From NCBI RefSeq assembly GCF_030272615.1, contig NC_081407.1, positions 317,344,456 through 317,408,455 on the forward strand: a stretch of DNA of 64,000 bases. The letters run 5' to 3'. This DNA is from Cryptomeria japonica (lineage: Eukaryota > Streptophyta > Pinopsida > Cupressales > Cupressaceae). The notes under the pieces are model-generated. The model was not told where the DNA came from, did no database searches, and saw only the letters and a list, made by a program, of their open reading frames with translations. Positions 11,704 to 22,488 of the stretch are shown here, one piece after another. Position 1 is the stretch's first letter. Each line of letters opens with the position of its first letter. Made by a program: the position numbers and the translations under genes.

Positions 11704-14495
11704 TGTTGGCATTTTTGATGTTTATGTTGTGATTGTCATTGATGGACACACACTTGTATTGAGATCCCTTTTATATGTATGAGCTCATGCTCAACTGGTA
11801 TTTGTTCCAACCGGTATGTTGTATTCTAGTCTTTAGACTAGTAGTGATTTTGAAGAATGTGTTTCCCGGTCTGAAGCGGCATGTCGACCCCAAGCAGTAC
11901 GAGGAAGCAAAGCGGCACAACACATTCTTACCAGTCTTCATTTTTGCCAAGCCGGCAACCGACATTTTGTATGAACCAGTAACACTCTGTGATGAGTTAC
12001 CAACCGGCATTTTGTGATGAGTTACCAATCCACCGATTGTTTGATGGTGCCGACACATTGACGGTGATTCTTGTGTCATGTTACTAAGTATGTCTAGATT
12101 CACTGAACCTAGGAAATTGTAATGTAATCCTATTGGACTGACATGAAATCAGATTCCTTTAAAAGGACATCATGTCTAGGGTTTTTGTGTTGTTGAAGAA
12201 GTTGCGAGTAGGGTTTATGTTGAGCTAGGGTTTAAGGTGGAAGTGAAGAACGATCTTATTTGAGAAGATTGAGTTGTAATTGAGAGAGATAGAGGAGACT
12301 GAAGTAATTCTGGAATGCACTAGCTATGATCAATACTGGATCTAACCAAGTAGTTTGTGCTAGTAGATAGATCAAACACTTGTTGATTACTCACATCTTT
12401 GACAAGTTTGTATCCCTTAACAGGGTAGGCCTCAAAGCCTTTGTAAAATCCTCTAAAAAGGTGGTTCACAAATGTGAATCTAAAATCCTCTAACAAGGTA
12501 GTCTTTGTAGCGTAGAAATTAGGAATCATCACAAACAAGATAAATCAATCAAAACACAAGACATGCTAGCTCAATCAAAAGAACACTCATTGAAATGAAC
12601 CTAATTCTAAGCACATTCAATAGAGGCATAAAAACAAAGCATTCAAAATGAAAATTATGCAAACCAGATGTAAGATTGAATACTCCTTCCATGCGGCTCC
12701 ATTGTTGTTCTTTCCTCTTCAATGGGTTTGTGGATCTCACCTACAAGTGCTCACACAATTGAAAGCAAAAAGTTCAAGAGTACTAGAAACGAAAGTTCGG
12801 TAGTTTGATAGAAAATTCGGATTCATGAAGGATTCGAAGGGGATTGATTGAAGAAAATTATCCAATTTATAGAGAAATTGGATAAATGACAAAATTGGCA
12901 TGATGCAATTCAAATGGAAATTGCAAATCAATATGTCAATTATGACAAATTATGCATTTCCATGCACAATTTGATTGATTGATTATGACACAATTCATGT
13001 CAAAATTGATTGATTAATCAATTATGACAATTTCATGACAAATTGAAATGCCACTCCCATAGAATTAGGAGATGAATTAGGAGGGAAAAGGAATTAGAAA
13101 TTTGAAAATTTAGGAAATTGAAATTGATGACAAATTAGGAAATTGGAATTAGAAATTGATGAAAAATAGGATTTAAGAATTAGTGAATTAATTAATAATT
13201 TTTCATTTATTAATCAATTCACAAAGAAGAATAATTAGCCAATTAAATAAAGATTTAATTGTAATAAGAAGACCTAGGATAAATAAATAAATTATTTAAT
13301 CCTAGAGGAAGAAATGACACATTAGGTTAAATGACTAAATCATAAAACCCTAGAAGACGAATTAGAAATGCGAAAAATGGCAATTAGGTCTTGATTAAAG
13401 ATAATTAATGTCATGATTTTGAATTGATGAATGATCAATGCGATAAACGATTTGATTGAAAAATGCACCAATTGACGAGGAACAATGACAAATTGATCCA
13501 AATTGACATAATCGAGACAAACAATGATCGATAGTGAAATGATCGCAAAATGACAAGATTGACAAAAGGACACGAATTGATGACAAAATGGATTGCAAGA
13601 TGACAAGATAATGACCACGATCGATGACAAATCGATCGCAAAATGATAAAATTGATAACGACCACGATCAATGACAAATTGATCGCAAGATGACAAGATC
13701 GAACATGACAACGATCGATGACAAATCGATCGTAAAACGACAAGATTGAAGGATTGATGACAAATCGACAAGATTGATAAGAGGACAAAACCCTAATTAG
13801 GGTTGACAATGTCCAAAATGATAAGATTGATGATAAGATTGATAAGATTGACAGGAGGACAAAACCCTAATTAGGATTGACGATGTCCAAAATGATGACA
13901 AATGAATACGCACATTGATGCGACAGGGTAAAATTAATCAAAATCATGATTGGATAATGTTATCGACAAGACCAAATTCGAAGACGAGATGATTGAAGAA
14001 TGTAGAAGAATGACTCGATGCTCGTAAATGATAAAAATCAAGTGCATGACATAGGAGAAATGTTAATGCGATGCAAAAACCTAAAATGAGGCAATGCGCA
14101 AATGTTAAAGTATGACCTCGCAAGCGTTGACCATTTTTGGGTGTCTACAGTCTTTAATCAGACTTATCTCCTAATAGAGATTGAGATTCCTAACAGGATC
14201 TGTTCTGGTGAAGAACATTGTAAGACCTTAACCAGTCTGGTTTCTATTCTATAGATAGTGACTTGTGAGTTCCATCTCACCGTGGTTTTTCCCAGTTGGG
14301 TCTCCACGTCCAATATCTTGTGTTATGGTTGGATTGCTTTTGTGGGTCAATGTTTTATTTGCATTTTGGTTTGTATGTGTGATAACCGGTTTGATTGTCA
14401 GACTGCTTTACCGGTTTATCTTTAGACTGTGTAAGTGTTTTAGTGCAAAGATTTTTGGCATACTAATTCACCCCCCCCCCTCTTAGTATTCATCA
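11704..14495 (+). repeat. Copia-2 5' LTR, split by a solo LTR
   Basis: Two blocks (11704-12505 and 14150-14495) together match the 3' LTR. After removing the solo LTR and its duplication the LTR is 1,143 bp against 1,220 bp for the 3' copy. The difference is one 45-bp repeat unit, 18 bp near 20185, and a shorter C-run (10 C at 14471-14480). A TTTAAAAG promoter-like word lies near 12156. Confidence 0.9.
12506..14149 (-). mobile_element. Solo LTR (1,644 bp) inserted in the Copia-2 5' LTR
   Basis: Bounded by TG and CA and by a perfect duplication gtctt (12501-12505, 14150-14154). The uninterrupted site is preserved in the 3' LTR near 20850. Read on the minus strand it begins TGTAGACACC, the common start of Tat/Athila-type gypsy LTRs, and a TATAAATT box lies near 12870 on that strand. 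13440-13880 is built of ATGACAAATCGAT-type words in irregular tandem. No internal region is present, so it arose by LTR-LTR recombination. Confidence 0.9.
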
Positions 14496-14497
14496 AT

Positions 14498-14510
14498 TGG
14501 TATCAAAGCC
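14498..14510 (+). promoter_or_regulatory. Copia-2 primer binding site
   Basis: TGGTATCAAAGCC two bases after the LTR end; one mismatch (A for G) from the usual initiator Met site. Confidence 0.85.
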
Positions 14511-14533
14511 AACCTTTCTATAAGTTTAACCAC

Positions 14534-15727
14534 TTGGAAAGAGATATGGGGGAATACACATTGAGGGAACTTACTCAACGGCTCACTAAGTCTGAGCAAG
14601 CCTATGATGATCTTATGGTCAAATACAAGGCATCTCAAGCAAAAAGAAGAGAACATGTAGAGAGGTTGATGGAACTATCTGAAAGTAGTTCTGAAGATGA
14701 AGCTAACATGGAAGGTATGATTGCTAAAGTGAATAAGCTGAATGATTCAAACTCCAATTTGAGAAAGGAGTTGGAAGGACTGACTATTCGGTTTAGCCAA
14801 GAGCTTGAGAACCGGAGAAAAGCTGAAGATCTAGTAAAAGACAGAGATCATGAGATCTCCAAGTTGAAACATGAGATTAGTGCACTAACTGCTCGCCTTC
14901 ATGAGAGCAGAATGGAGAAAGAAGACATGCAAGGAGAACTCAACATTGCCATCTCTGAAAATGCAAGTCTTATGGAGACAAACACTGCTATTTCCAAAGA
15001 ACTCCTTGGATCAAAGGAAATACTAGCTAAGTTTGGTAAAAGTACAGTCAGGCTAGAGCAAAAGCTTGAGTCATCTAGACCGGCAAAGAATACCAATGGT
15101 CTTGGTTTTTCTGGACATGAGGAAGGAGAATCCTTAGGAACAAATGTTGAAGCATCAAAGAAGAAACCGACACTCAAAGGAAAAGGTAAGCAAAAATTCA
15201 AACCTGTTTGCTTTAACTGTCTTAAAGAAGGACACACTGCCAATGTATGTAGGAGTAAGGCCTACAATAATTTTCCTTACTTTATCAACAATGTACCTAG
15301 ATCCAATAAGTTCAATGGTCATTGTTATGCATGCAACAAGTTTGGGCATAGAGAATTTGAATGCAGGTCTGTAATGGATAACACTAGAAGATATCCTCAG
15401 AGGATCGAAGGAACTGGTCCTGAATCTTTTATGAACTGGAACCACAACCAGTTTAATATCTTCAATCATCAATCAAGAAGCGGTGGTCATCAAGTGGCAA
15501 CCGGATGGAGAGAAAGTTGTATGATCTGTCATGGTCATGGTCATACTGCTGCAACATGCAGAAGGAAGAATGGAAACATGTACAATGGACCTTTGAGAGC
15601 ACCTGGACTTGTTTGCTATCACTGCAACAAACCGGGTCACATTGCAAGATTCTGCAGAAGCAGAAAAAGTATATCTGATGATATACCGGTCACTCAAGAA
15701 GGAGAAATAGATGTTGAAAAAGTTTAA
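14534..15727 (+). CDS. Copia-2 ORF1: coiled-coil protein with four CCHC zinc knuckles
   Basis: An uninterrupted 397-residue frame; a second Met at 14546 (MGEYTLRELTQ) is the better start by comparison with the Copia-3 start (MEEYRYQ). Residues about 10-180 are heptad-rich and charged, predicting a long coiled coil. Four CX2CX4HX4C knuckles follow, each intact: CFNCLKEGHTANVC, CYACNKFGHREFEC, CMICHGHGHTAATC and CYHCNKPGHIARFC (15208-15660). This resembles a nucleocapsid without a recognisable capsid domain, so RNA binding and packaging is the likely role (inference). The TAA at 15725 is probably premature: coding-like sequence, similar to the tails of the Copia-3 and Copia-4 ORF1s, continues to about 15820. 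Confidence 0.88.
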   Translation: MERDMGEYTLRELTQRLTKSEQAYDDLMVKYKASQAKRREHVERLMELSESSSEDEANMEGMIAKVNKLNDSNSNLRKELEGLTIRFSQELENRRKAEDLVKDRDHEISKLKHEISALTARLHESRMEKEDMQGELNIAISENASLMETNTAISKELLGSKEILAKFGKSTVRLEQKLESSRPAKNTNGLGFSGHEEGESLGTNVEASKKKPTLKGKGKQKFKPVCFNCLKEGHTANVCRSKAYNNFPYFINNVPRSNKFNGHCYACNKFGHREFECRSVMDNTRRYPQRIEGTGPESFMNWNHNQFNIFNHQSRSGGHQVATGWRESCMICHGHGHTAATCRRKNGNMYNGPLRAPGLVCYHCNKPGHIARFCRSRKSISDDIPVTQEGEIDVEKV

Positions 15728-16267
15728 GAAGACATGAAGAAAATATGGAAGAAGAAACCAGTATTATTGGAGGAGGAACCAGTTTCTACACCCAGTGTGG
15801 AAATATCAGAACCGGCAAACTAAGCCTCAAAGGCTTAGGCGGAGCAAATGGCAAAATGCTTTCGAACACCTGGTTAACACTAGTAAAAGACCTTAACTGG
15901 TATGCTACACCTGTCACTTGGCAGAAGACCGAAAATGGTAAAGAGGCAAATTAGGGTTTACGCCCTAATATAGGAGCATTAATGATGGTAGGTGGGAGAT
16001 ATGTATAAATGTAATTTTTAGATCATTTATCACTATCTGTTTTTCGAGCAAAGAAAAGTTTTCAAGTGCAGAGCGAAGAAAAGGCGATTTGAGCTTAGAT
16101 TTCAAGAAATTGGATAGCTTTGAAAGAGATTCAAATCTAGTTTGCAAGCGGTAGTGGAGAACTCAAAGCGGTGATTTGGCATCCGACAGAGAACGAAGCA
16201 AAGCAGAATCAGGAAGCCCTAATTTCATGTTAGAAAGGTATTTTTCGTGTTCTTGAAATACTCTTCA
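15728..16267 (+). other. Copia-2 region between ORF1 and ORF2
   Basis: The first 90 bp are the out-of-use tail of ORF1. The rest looks like untranslated leader for ORF2, ending just before the MASAS start. No separate gene is supported. How ORF2 is expressed (splicing, internal promoter or reinitiation) is not visible. Confidence 0.5.
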
Positions 16268-19200
16268 ATGGCTTCCGCATCTCATACCAGTTCAAGCACA
16301 TCCATTGAGTCAGAAAATTTCATTCAGAGGAAGTCCAAGTATAATGCTTTGTCACAAGTTCCAGCTGGAGTCATAGTCAAAGAAGGAATTTCTGACTATA
16401 TTGATTGCAAGATAGAAGACCTAGGGTCCTTAGCCATTCATACTCAATTAGGTCTATTTTGCGGAAAAGACAAAAGGATCAAACCGGAGTTCAGTATCTT
16501 AGAGAAGAAGAAACTCCATAATGCGGTGTATTTTCTGGAAGATTTCACAAAGGATCACATTAGAATCATCCTGAGTAGAGTCCATGGTGACAAGATGTAC
16601 CTTGAGAGAACGCATGATATCACGCCTGAGGTAATTCATGCAGTCACCGGTTTCTGCAACACAGGGGAAGTGTCAGCCCTGAGAACGGTAAGCAAAATGG
16701 AAATGACCAAGCTCACCGGTTCGACAAGTGATTCACAAGGTATGACAGTTAATCCTATCAAGGATGAACTGGTAAAATACGCTTGCATGGTGATAGGCTA
16801 CAGAACATTCTCAGCTAGCAGGATTAATTTTGTATCTGCTGCAACGGTAAATGCCACTTACTGGATGATTATAGAGGATAAATCATTTGACTTATGCACC
16901 GGTATGCAGAGGCAACTCCTGTTAAATCTCAAGGCAATCAAAAAGGACAATTCACTAAGATTTAAGTTTGGACAACTACCGGTAGGGTTGTTTTTCTATT
17001 TCCAAGGCTACTTTCTGGGTGTAGGAGACATCCAGTGGTCCCCTGACCAACCGGTAACCAAGAAGATAAAGGAAAGTGTGCAAGCCATTAGAACCGGCTA
17101 CCCTGAGATCCTGAACAAATACTTTGATGAGTTCAAAAGAAAGATGAGCCAGAGGATGCAAATCTCAGGTGACATAGTGAAGTATGAAGATGACATCAGT
17201 TTCACTATTCAGGTGGACAAATGTCTAATGGAGGTTGTTGAGCCTAGAATGGAGGAAGCAGAGCCTATGGGCTATGAGGTCATGTTTGACATGCTGGAAG
17301 GGTATGCTTCAACCCTTATTGCCTCGCCTCTTGATCCTAAGGTGAAGCGAACTGGAACCTACTTGGAAAGGATCACACCGATTGAAGAACCATCAGTGAA
17401 AAAGGGAAAAGAACCGGCAGCCAAGAAAGCTAAGGCAGTGCCTGTGGCATCAGCACCAGCTACCACTGAGACTCCAAGAGTGACCAAGTGGTCACCAGCA
17501 AAGAAGAAACCGAAGGTAACACCGGCAAAAGTCTTCGAAAGAAAGAGGAAGACTAAGGCAAATGAACCGGACTCTGAAGAAACTGAGTCTGATGAACAGC
17601 CAAAGAAGGCTAGACAGACCAAGAAGGTGAAGAAGAATGAACCGGCAACATCCACACCGGTAAATATAGATATCTCCTCTTACAAACCTTTGACACATTG
17701 TCAAAGAATAGTAAAGAATATTAGGATAAAGTTACTTCATGATTTAATTGATTATTATGATGACTTCAATAGTGAAGAAAAAGATGAAGTACTGCAGGAA
17801 ATCATTCTTTATTTATGCAAAAATGACCGGTCACCATCAGAGATTAAATCTCAGACACCGGATTCATTGTTTAAAGCATTGGATAACAAATGGCACATTG
17901 CCATTGAAAAGGAACAAGAGATTAGGGAGAAAATTTTTGCACATTACTTCCCCAAAATCTCAAATTCAGAATTATTTGATGTATTAGATCAAAATAAAGG
18001 TGTCTTCTTCACAAGGAGAAGAAGACTCTGGTTGTTGGAAGGGAGAGTTGATGATGTAGAAAAGGATACACATCAACACATGGCCCATGCTATCAGCTCA
18101 CACAAAGCTTGAATGGCCAACCTTCAAGCGGAAAAGGAACCGGTTATTTCCAAATCGGATGAAGTTTTTGATGAGGATGGAAACTTGGTGGAGGAACCAA
18201 TCGACACCATATATGTCGATGCCCTGGATATAGAAGATGTCACTTAGGACATACCTTCTGAGGGAACTGAATAGGGGCAATAGGCCGATTAGGGTGGTGA
18301 ACAAGCTGTGGACACACAACAAGCGGCAAAAGACAAGGAAGAAGAGAAAAAGAGGAAGGATGAAGATGAGAAATAGAAAAAGGAGGAAGAGAAAAAGAAA
18401 GAGGAAGAGGAGAAAAGAAAAGATGAAGAGAAGAAGAAGTAAGAAGAAGAAAGGAAAAAGAAAGAAGAAGAGGACATGGAAGAAAAGAAGAAGAAGGAAG
18501 AAGAAGAAAAGAGGAAGAAGGAAGAAGAAGAAAAGAGGAAGAAGGAAGAGGAAGAAAAGAAAAAGAAAGAAGAGGAGAAGAGGAAGAAGGAAGAGGAAGA
18601 AAAGAAGAAGGAAGAGGAAGAAAAGAAGAAAAAGGAAGAGGAAGAGAAGAAGAAGAGGGAAGAAGAAGAAAAGGAAGAGCAAAAGAGGAGAGCAAAGGAG
18701 AAGAAAAAGGCAGAAGAAGACAAGGAAGAAGAGAAGAGAAGAGAAGTAGAAAAGAAGAAAGTTGAAGAAGCCAAGGAACGTGAAGCAGAAAAAGGCTCTC
18801 AGTTGGAGACTCCGAAGGCAACCGGAAGTCAATCCTCACCGGTTGATCTTTCTAATCCTATCGATCTCCAATCTGCAAGCGAATCAGAGCTTATGCAGAG
18901 CATCAAGGTTGCTCAAGACTTACCGGTTTAATCCCCGGTACTAATCTTCCTGACACTGATTCATCACTAGCACAACTCAAACTTCTATGTATTGTAGTGG
19001 ATGATTAGGTGCAGAGCCTAGAAGAAGCAGTTGAGGCCAATGTAAAGAAATAACACCAAAAGGCTCTTAATGTTGCTCTGGTGAAGAAACTGAATGAGCT
19101 TAGGACTAAACTGTCAAAGGATCAAAAGGACATAAGGAGTGCTTTGGATGAGGGAAACTTGCTACTCAACAAAATCTGTCAACCTCATATGTTCTGTGAT

Positions 19201-19608
19201 GATGTGCTAGCTAAGAAGCAATAGCTTCAAATGGACTTACAGTCCTACTTAAGCACATTCAAGACTCCTTACGACTCCTTTGCGGCATATGGGAAAACCG
19301 TTCACCGGTTCCAGATCCAGTCAGCCAAGATAGAGCAAGAGATCAGCACAAGATCTAGGGATTTGCAGGAACTTCAACTGGTATTACTTCCATGACTGCA
19401 AATTCTCCAGAAATGCTATCTAAACCTGGAAGCACTAACAGTCACCCAAGAACTAAGCACAATAGATGCCATGGAGGAACAGGTATCACAAATGTAGACA
19501 GAGAAGGAAGTGGCGACCTCCCTACTTGAGTCCTGGTCTCTCTCCATGAAACAATTTTTGCAGGACTACAAAGCAGTTTTTGACAAGTATTATTCATTAT
19601 TGTCATAA
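16268..19608 (+). pseudogene. Copia-2 ORF2: large protein with conserved SRVH domain, charged helix and helical tail
   Basis: Start chosen at MASASH (16268) because Copia-4 begins MASTS and Copia-3 MAAS; an upstream in-frame ATG exists at 16247. Residues 1-610 are open. The N-terminal 350 residues hold the domain shared with Copia-3 and Copia-4: IRIILSRVHGD, VIGYRTFSASR, RFKFGQLPVG and MGYEVMFDMLEGYA blocks. A Lys/Pro/Ala linker (from 17390) and a second helical block (17690-18110) follow, then a Lys/Glu helix (18330-18790). TGA at 18110 and TAG at 18245, 18272, 18281 and 18290 interrupt it, and a frameshift near 18930 shifts the tail, which ends at TAA 19606. I do not recognise the N-terminal domain. 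No polymerase, nuclease or protease motif is seen. Confidence 0.8.
18330..18790 (+). repeat. Purine-only repeat tract encoding a Lys/Glu single helix
   Basis: Bases 18478-18679 (202 nt) contain no pyrimidine on the plus strand. The unit is irregular, about 24 nt, encoding KRKKEEEE-type octads in the ORF2 frame. The protein product would be a long charged single alpha-helix. The DNA is a candidate for triplex formation and for slippage. Confidence 0.85.
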
Positions 19609-19991
19609 ATTCTTTTATACATATATGGAAACAGGTTTTTGCAGTGCTACTTTGTCATTGTTGGCAAAGGGGGAGAAGTATATGGTTTTAAAATTTTGAT
19701 GGTCTATTAAAACTTTGATGGTCTTAAATTTTTGAAATTTTGATATATCAGGGGGAGAAGTATATCAGACGGAGAAGTATCTGTTTTGAAATTTTGATAT
19801 ATGATGTGATATATGCTATATGCTCTGATGATTATGCTCTGAATGCAAAATTTCTATACACTCTGTTGATTAAGGGATAGTGTATATGCTTAGGGGGAGC
19901 AATTTTGTTAATGGTAAGTTTTTGTTGTAAAACACTTAGATGTCAAAATTTTATTTTCCTAAGTGTTGCCATCAATGCCAAAGGGGGAGAT
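19609..19991 (+). other. Copia-2 3' non-coding region with four polypurine tracts
   Basis: Purine tracts built on (A)GGGGGAG occur near 19665, 19751, 19893 and at 19980-19990; the last abuts the LTR. TTTTGATATAT words repeat between them. Confidence 0.75.
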
Positions 19992-21211
19992 TGTTGGCAT
20001 TTTTGATGTTTATGTTGTGATTGTCATTGATGGACACACACTTGTATTGAGATCCCCTTTATATGTATGAGCTCATGCTCAATCGGTATTTGTTCCAACC
20101 GGTATGTTGTATTCTAGTCTTTAGACTGGTAGTGATTTTGCAGAATGTGTTTCCTGGTCTGAAGTGGCATGTCGACCCCAAGCGGTTCATAGATCACAAG
20201 CGGTATGAGGAAGCAAAGCGGCACAACACATTCTTACCAGTCTTCATTTTTGTCAAACCAGCAACCAGCATTTTGTATGAACTCATAACACTCTGTGATG
20301 AGTTACCAACCGGCATTTTGTATGAACCGGTAACACTCTGTGATGAGTTACCAACTGGCATTTTGTGATGAGTTACCAATCCACTGATTGTTTGACGGTG
20401 CTGACACATTGACGGTGATTCTTGTGTCGTGTTACTAAGTATGTCTAGATTCACTGAACCTAGTAAATTGTAATGTAATCCTATTGGACTGACATGAAAT
20501 CAGATTCCTTTAAAAGGACATCATGTCTAGGGTTTTTGTGTTGTTGAAGAAGTTGTGAATAGGGTTTATGTTGAGGTAGGGTTTAAGGTGGAAGTGAAGA
20601 GCGATCTTATCTGAGACGATCAAGTTGTAACTGAGAGAGATAGAGGAGACTAAAGTAATGCTGGAATGCATTAGCTGTGAGCAATACTGGATCTAACCAA
20701 GCAGTTTGTGCTAGTAGATAGATCAAACACTTGTTGATTACTCACATCTTTGACAAGTTTGTATCCCTTAACCGGGTAGGCCTCAAAGCCTTTGTAAAAT
20801 CCTCTAACAAGGTGGTTCACACATGTGAATCTAAAATCCTCTAACAAGGTAGTCTTTAATTGGACTTATCTCCTAATAGAGATTGAGATTCCTAACAGGA
20901 TCTGTTCTGGTGAAGAACATTGTAAGACCTTAACCGGTCTGGTTTCTATTCTGCAAATAGTGACTTGTGAGTTCCATCTCACTGTGGTTTTTCCCAGTTG
21001 GGTTTCCATGTCAAATATCTTGTGTTATGGTTGTATTGCTTTTGTGGGTGAATGTTTTATTCGCATTTTGGTTTGTATGTGTGATAACTGGTTTGATTGT
21101 CAGACTGCTTTACCGGTTTATCTTTAGACTGTGTAAGTGTTTTAGTGCAAAGATTTTTGGCATACTAATTCACCCCCCCCCCCCCCCCCCGCCCCCTCTT
21201 AGTATTTATCA
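19992..21211 (+). repeat. Copia-2 3' LTR
   Basis: 1,220 bp, TGTTGGCATT to TATTTATCA. It holds two full 45-bp units (20267-20311, 20312-20356; core aacactctgtgatgagttac) where the 5' LTR has one (11961-12005), and an 18-C run at 21173-21190. Several ACCGG words are present. Confidence 0.92.
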
Positions 21212-21216
21212 AGTTA

Positions 21217-22131
21217 TGCATAGAATTTTCTAAGAATATGGAGAAAGAATTTGAGATGTCTATGTTTGGTGAGATGAAATTTTTCTTAGGTTTACAGATT
21301 ACTCAAACTGACAAAGGTATTTTTATCTATGAAACTAAATATGCTAAGGAATTATTGAAGAAATTTGGTATGGGAGATTTTAAGCCAGTAAGTACTCCTA
21401 TGGTTACAAGTGAGAAATTGACAAAAAAAGGTATTTCTACACCGGTAAATCCTAGAAGATACAAATCTATGATTGGAGGTATTCTCTATTTAACTCAAAC
21501 TAGGCTTGATATTATAAATGTTGTTTGTATTATTTCAAGATTTCACAATGATCTTAGAGAAAATCATGAGATGGTGGTGAAAAGGATTTTTAGATACTTG
21601 CAAGGTATATCAGAATATGGCTTATGGTACCCTAAGAATGATAACTTTACTTTATGTGCATATACAGATGTTGATTGGGCTGGAGATGTTGATGATCAGA
21701 AAAGTACTTCTGGTGGAGCTTTCTTTCTTGGAAAGAAGTTGGTTTCATGGATCAGCAAGAAACAATCATGTACTTCTTTATCTACTATTGGAGTTGGGTA
21801 TGTTGTTGCTACTACTAATTGTACACAAGTTTTATGGATGAAGCAAATATTGAAGTATATAAAGGTGGATTGTGATGCATCGGTAGTTATTCACTGTGAT
21901 AACTCTGTTGCTATTAATATATCAAAGAATCTATTATTTCATTCTAAGACAAAGTACATATCTATCAAGTATAACTTTTTGAAGGAGAAGGTGGAAGTAA
22001 ATGAAGTTAGACTGGTTTATGTGAACACTAAAGAGTAGATTGCAGATATTTTCACTAAACCGTTATCCAAGGAATCATTTGAATGCCTGAGAGACAGATT
22101 GGGAGTTTCTGCCCCTCTGGTAGAGACTTGA
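21217..22131 (+). pseudogene. Copia-1 reverse transcriptase C-terminus and RNase H
   Basis: Continues the interrupted frame: FFLGLQI near 21280, the MIGGILYLTQTR block near 21470, then RNase H (DVDWAGDVDDQKSTSG near 21670, CDNSVAI near 21895, FTKPL near 22052). Only one premature stop is seen (TAG, 22036-22038) before the natural TGA at 22129. RNase H would degrade the RNA strand of the hybrid during reverse transcription. Confidence 0.9.
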
Positions 22132-22488
22132 TTGATGTGGTTCGACATCAGTTCGACATGCATTATCAGAGATACTATTCATTCTGTCACTGATGTGGGA
22201 TGCTACTGCTCAAGGGGAGTAGTTAGCTTTGTGATTCAGAGGCTTATGTTTTTGTTTTGATATTTCTGCCAGATTTCTGGCATTGATGTCAAATGGGCAG
22301 TGATATTAATGTGAAAAAGTAAATGTCAAAGCGGGAAAGATATTATTTAAAGGGGGAGAGATATTGATATTCAAAGGTATATGTAGGTGATTGTTGGTTG
22401 TCTTCCACATGGGGTGCTTGTTTGGCATTTTTTTGGTACTTAGATGTTTTTCACATCTAGTGTTGTCATCCATGCCAAAGGGGGAGAT
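22132..22488 (+). other. Copia-1 3' non-coding region with repeated polypurine tracts
   Basis: Three purine-rich tracts occur: caaggggagtag (about 22211), aaagggggagaga (about 22352) and the LTR-proximal aaagggggaga (22477-22487). Only the last sits directly before the LTR. Multiple tracts in this region are a Sirevirus trait. Confidence 0.75.

Larger units (their letters stand above)
11704..21211 (+). mobile_element. Copia-2: pol-less two-gene LTR element nested in Copia-1
   Basis: A perfect 5-bp duplication agtta (11699-11703 and 21212-21216) flanks TGTTGGCA...TTTATCA. It has two LTRs, an initiator-Met-type primer site and repeated polypurine tracts, but the internal region (14496-19991) has no protease, integrase or reverse transcriptase. 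It has two genes: a coiled-coil zinc-knuckle protein and a protein of about 1,100 residues. The layout matches Copia-3 and Copia-4. Inference: a non-autonomous lineage using enzymes of a related Sirevirus. Confidence 0.92.

Noticed and set aside
11775-12017. 80-codon frame shared with 20063-20368
   Set aside because: Both are LTR sequence of Copia-2 and include the 45-bp repeat; no protein evidence.
13340-13809. Ile/Ser/Cys-rich minus-strand frames of up to 143 codons
   Set aside because: They lie in the ATGACAAATCGAT word repeats of the solo LTR; periodic sequence without stops, not a gene.
14265-14486. 73-codon hydrophobic frame (also at 20967-21233) as a membrane protein
   Set aside because: It occurs in both Copia-2 LTRs, ends in the C-run, and follows from T-rich U5 sequence.
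18098-18839. Long minus-strand frames of Leu/Phe/Ser-rich protein
   Set aside because: They are antisense shadows of the purine-only Lys/Glu tract of Copia-2 ORF2; composition explains their length.
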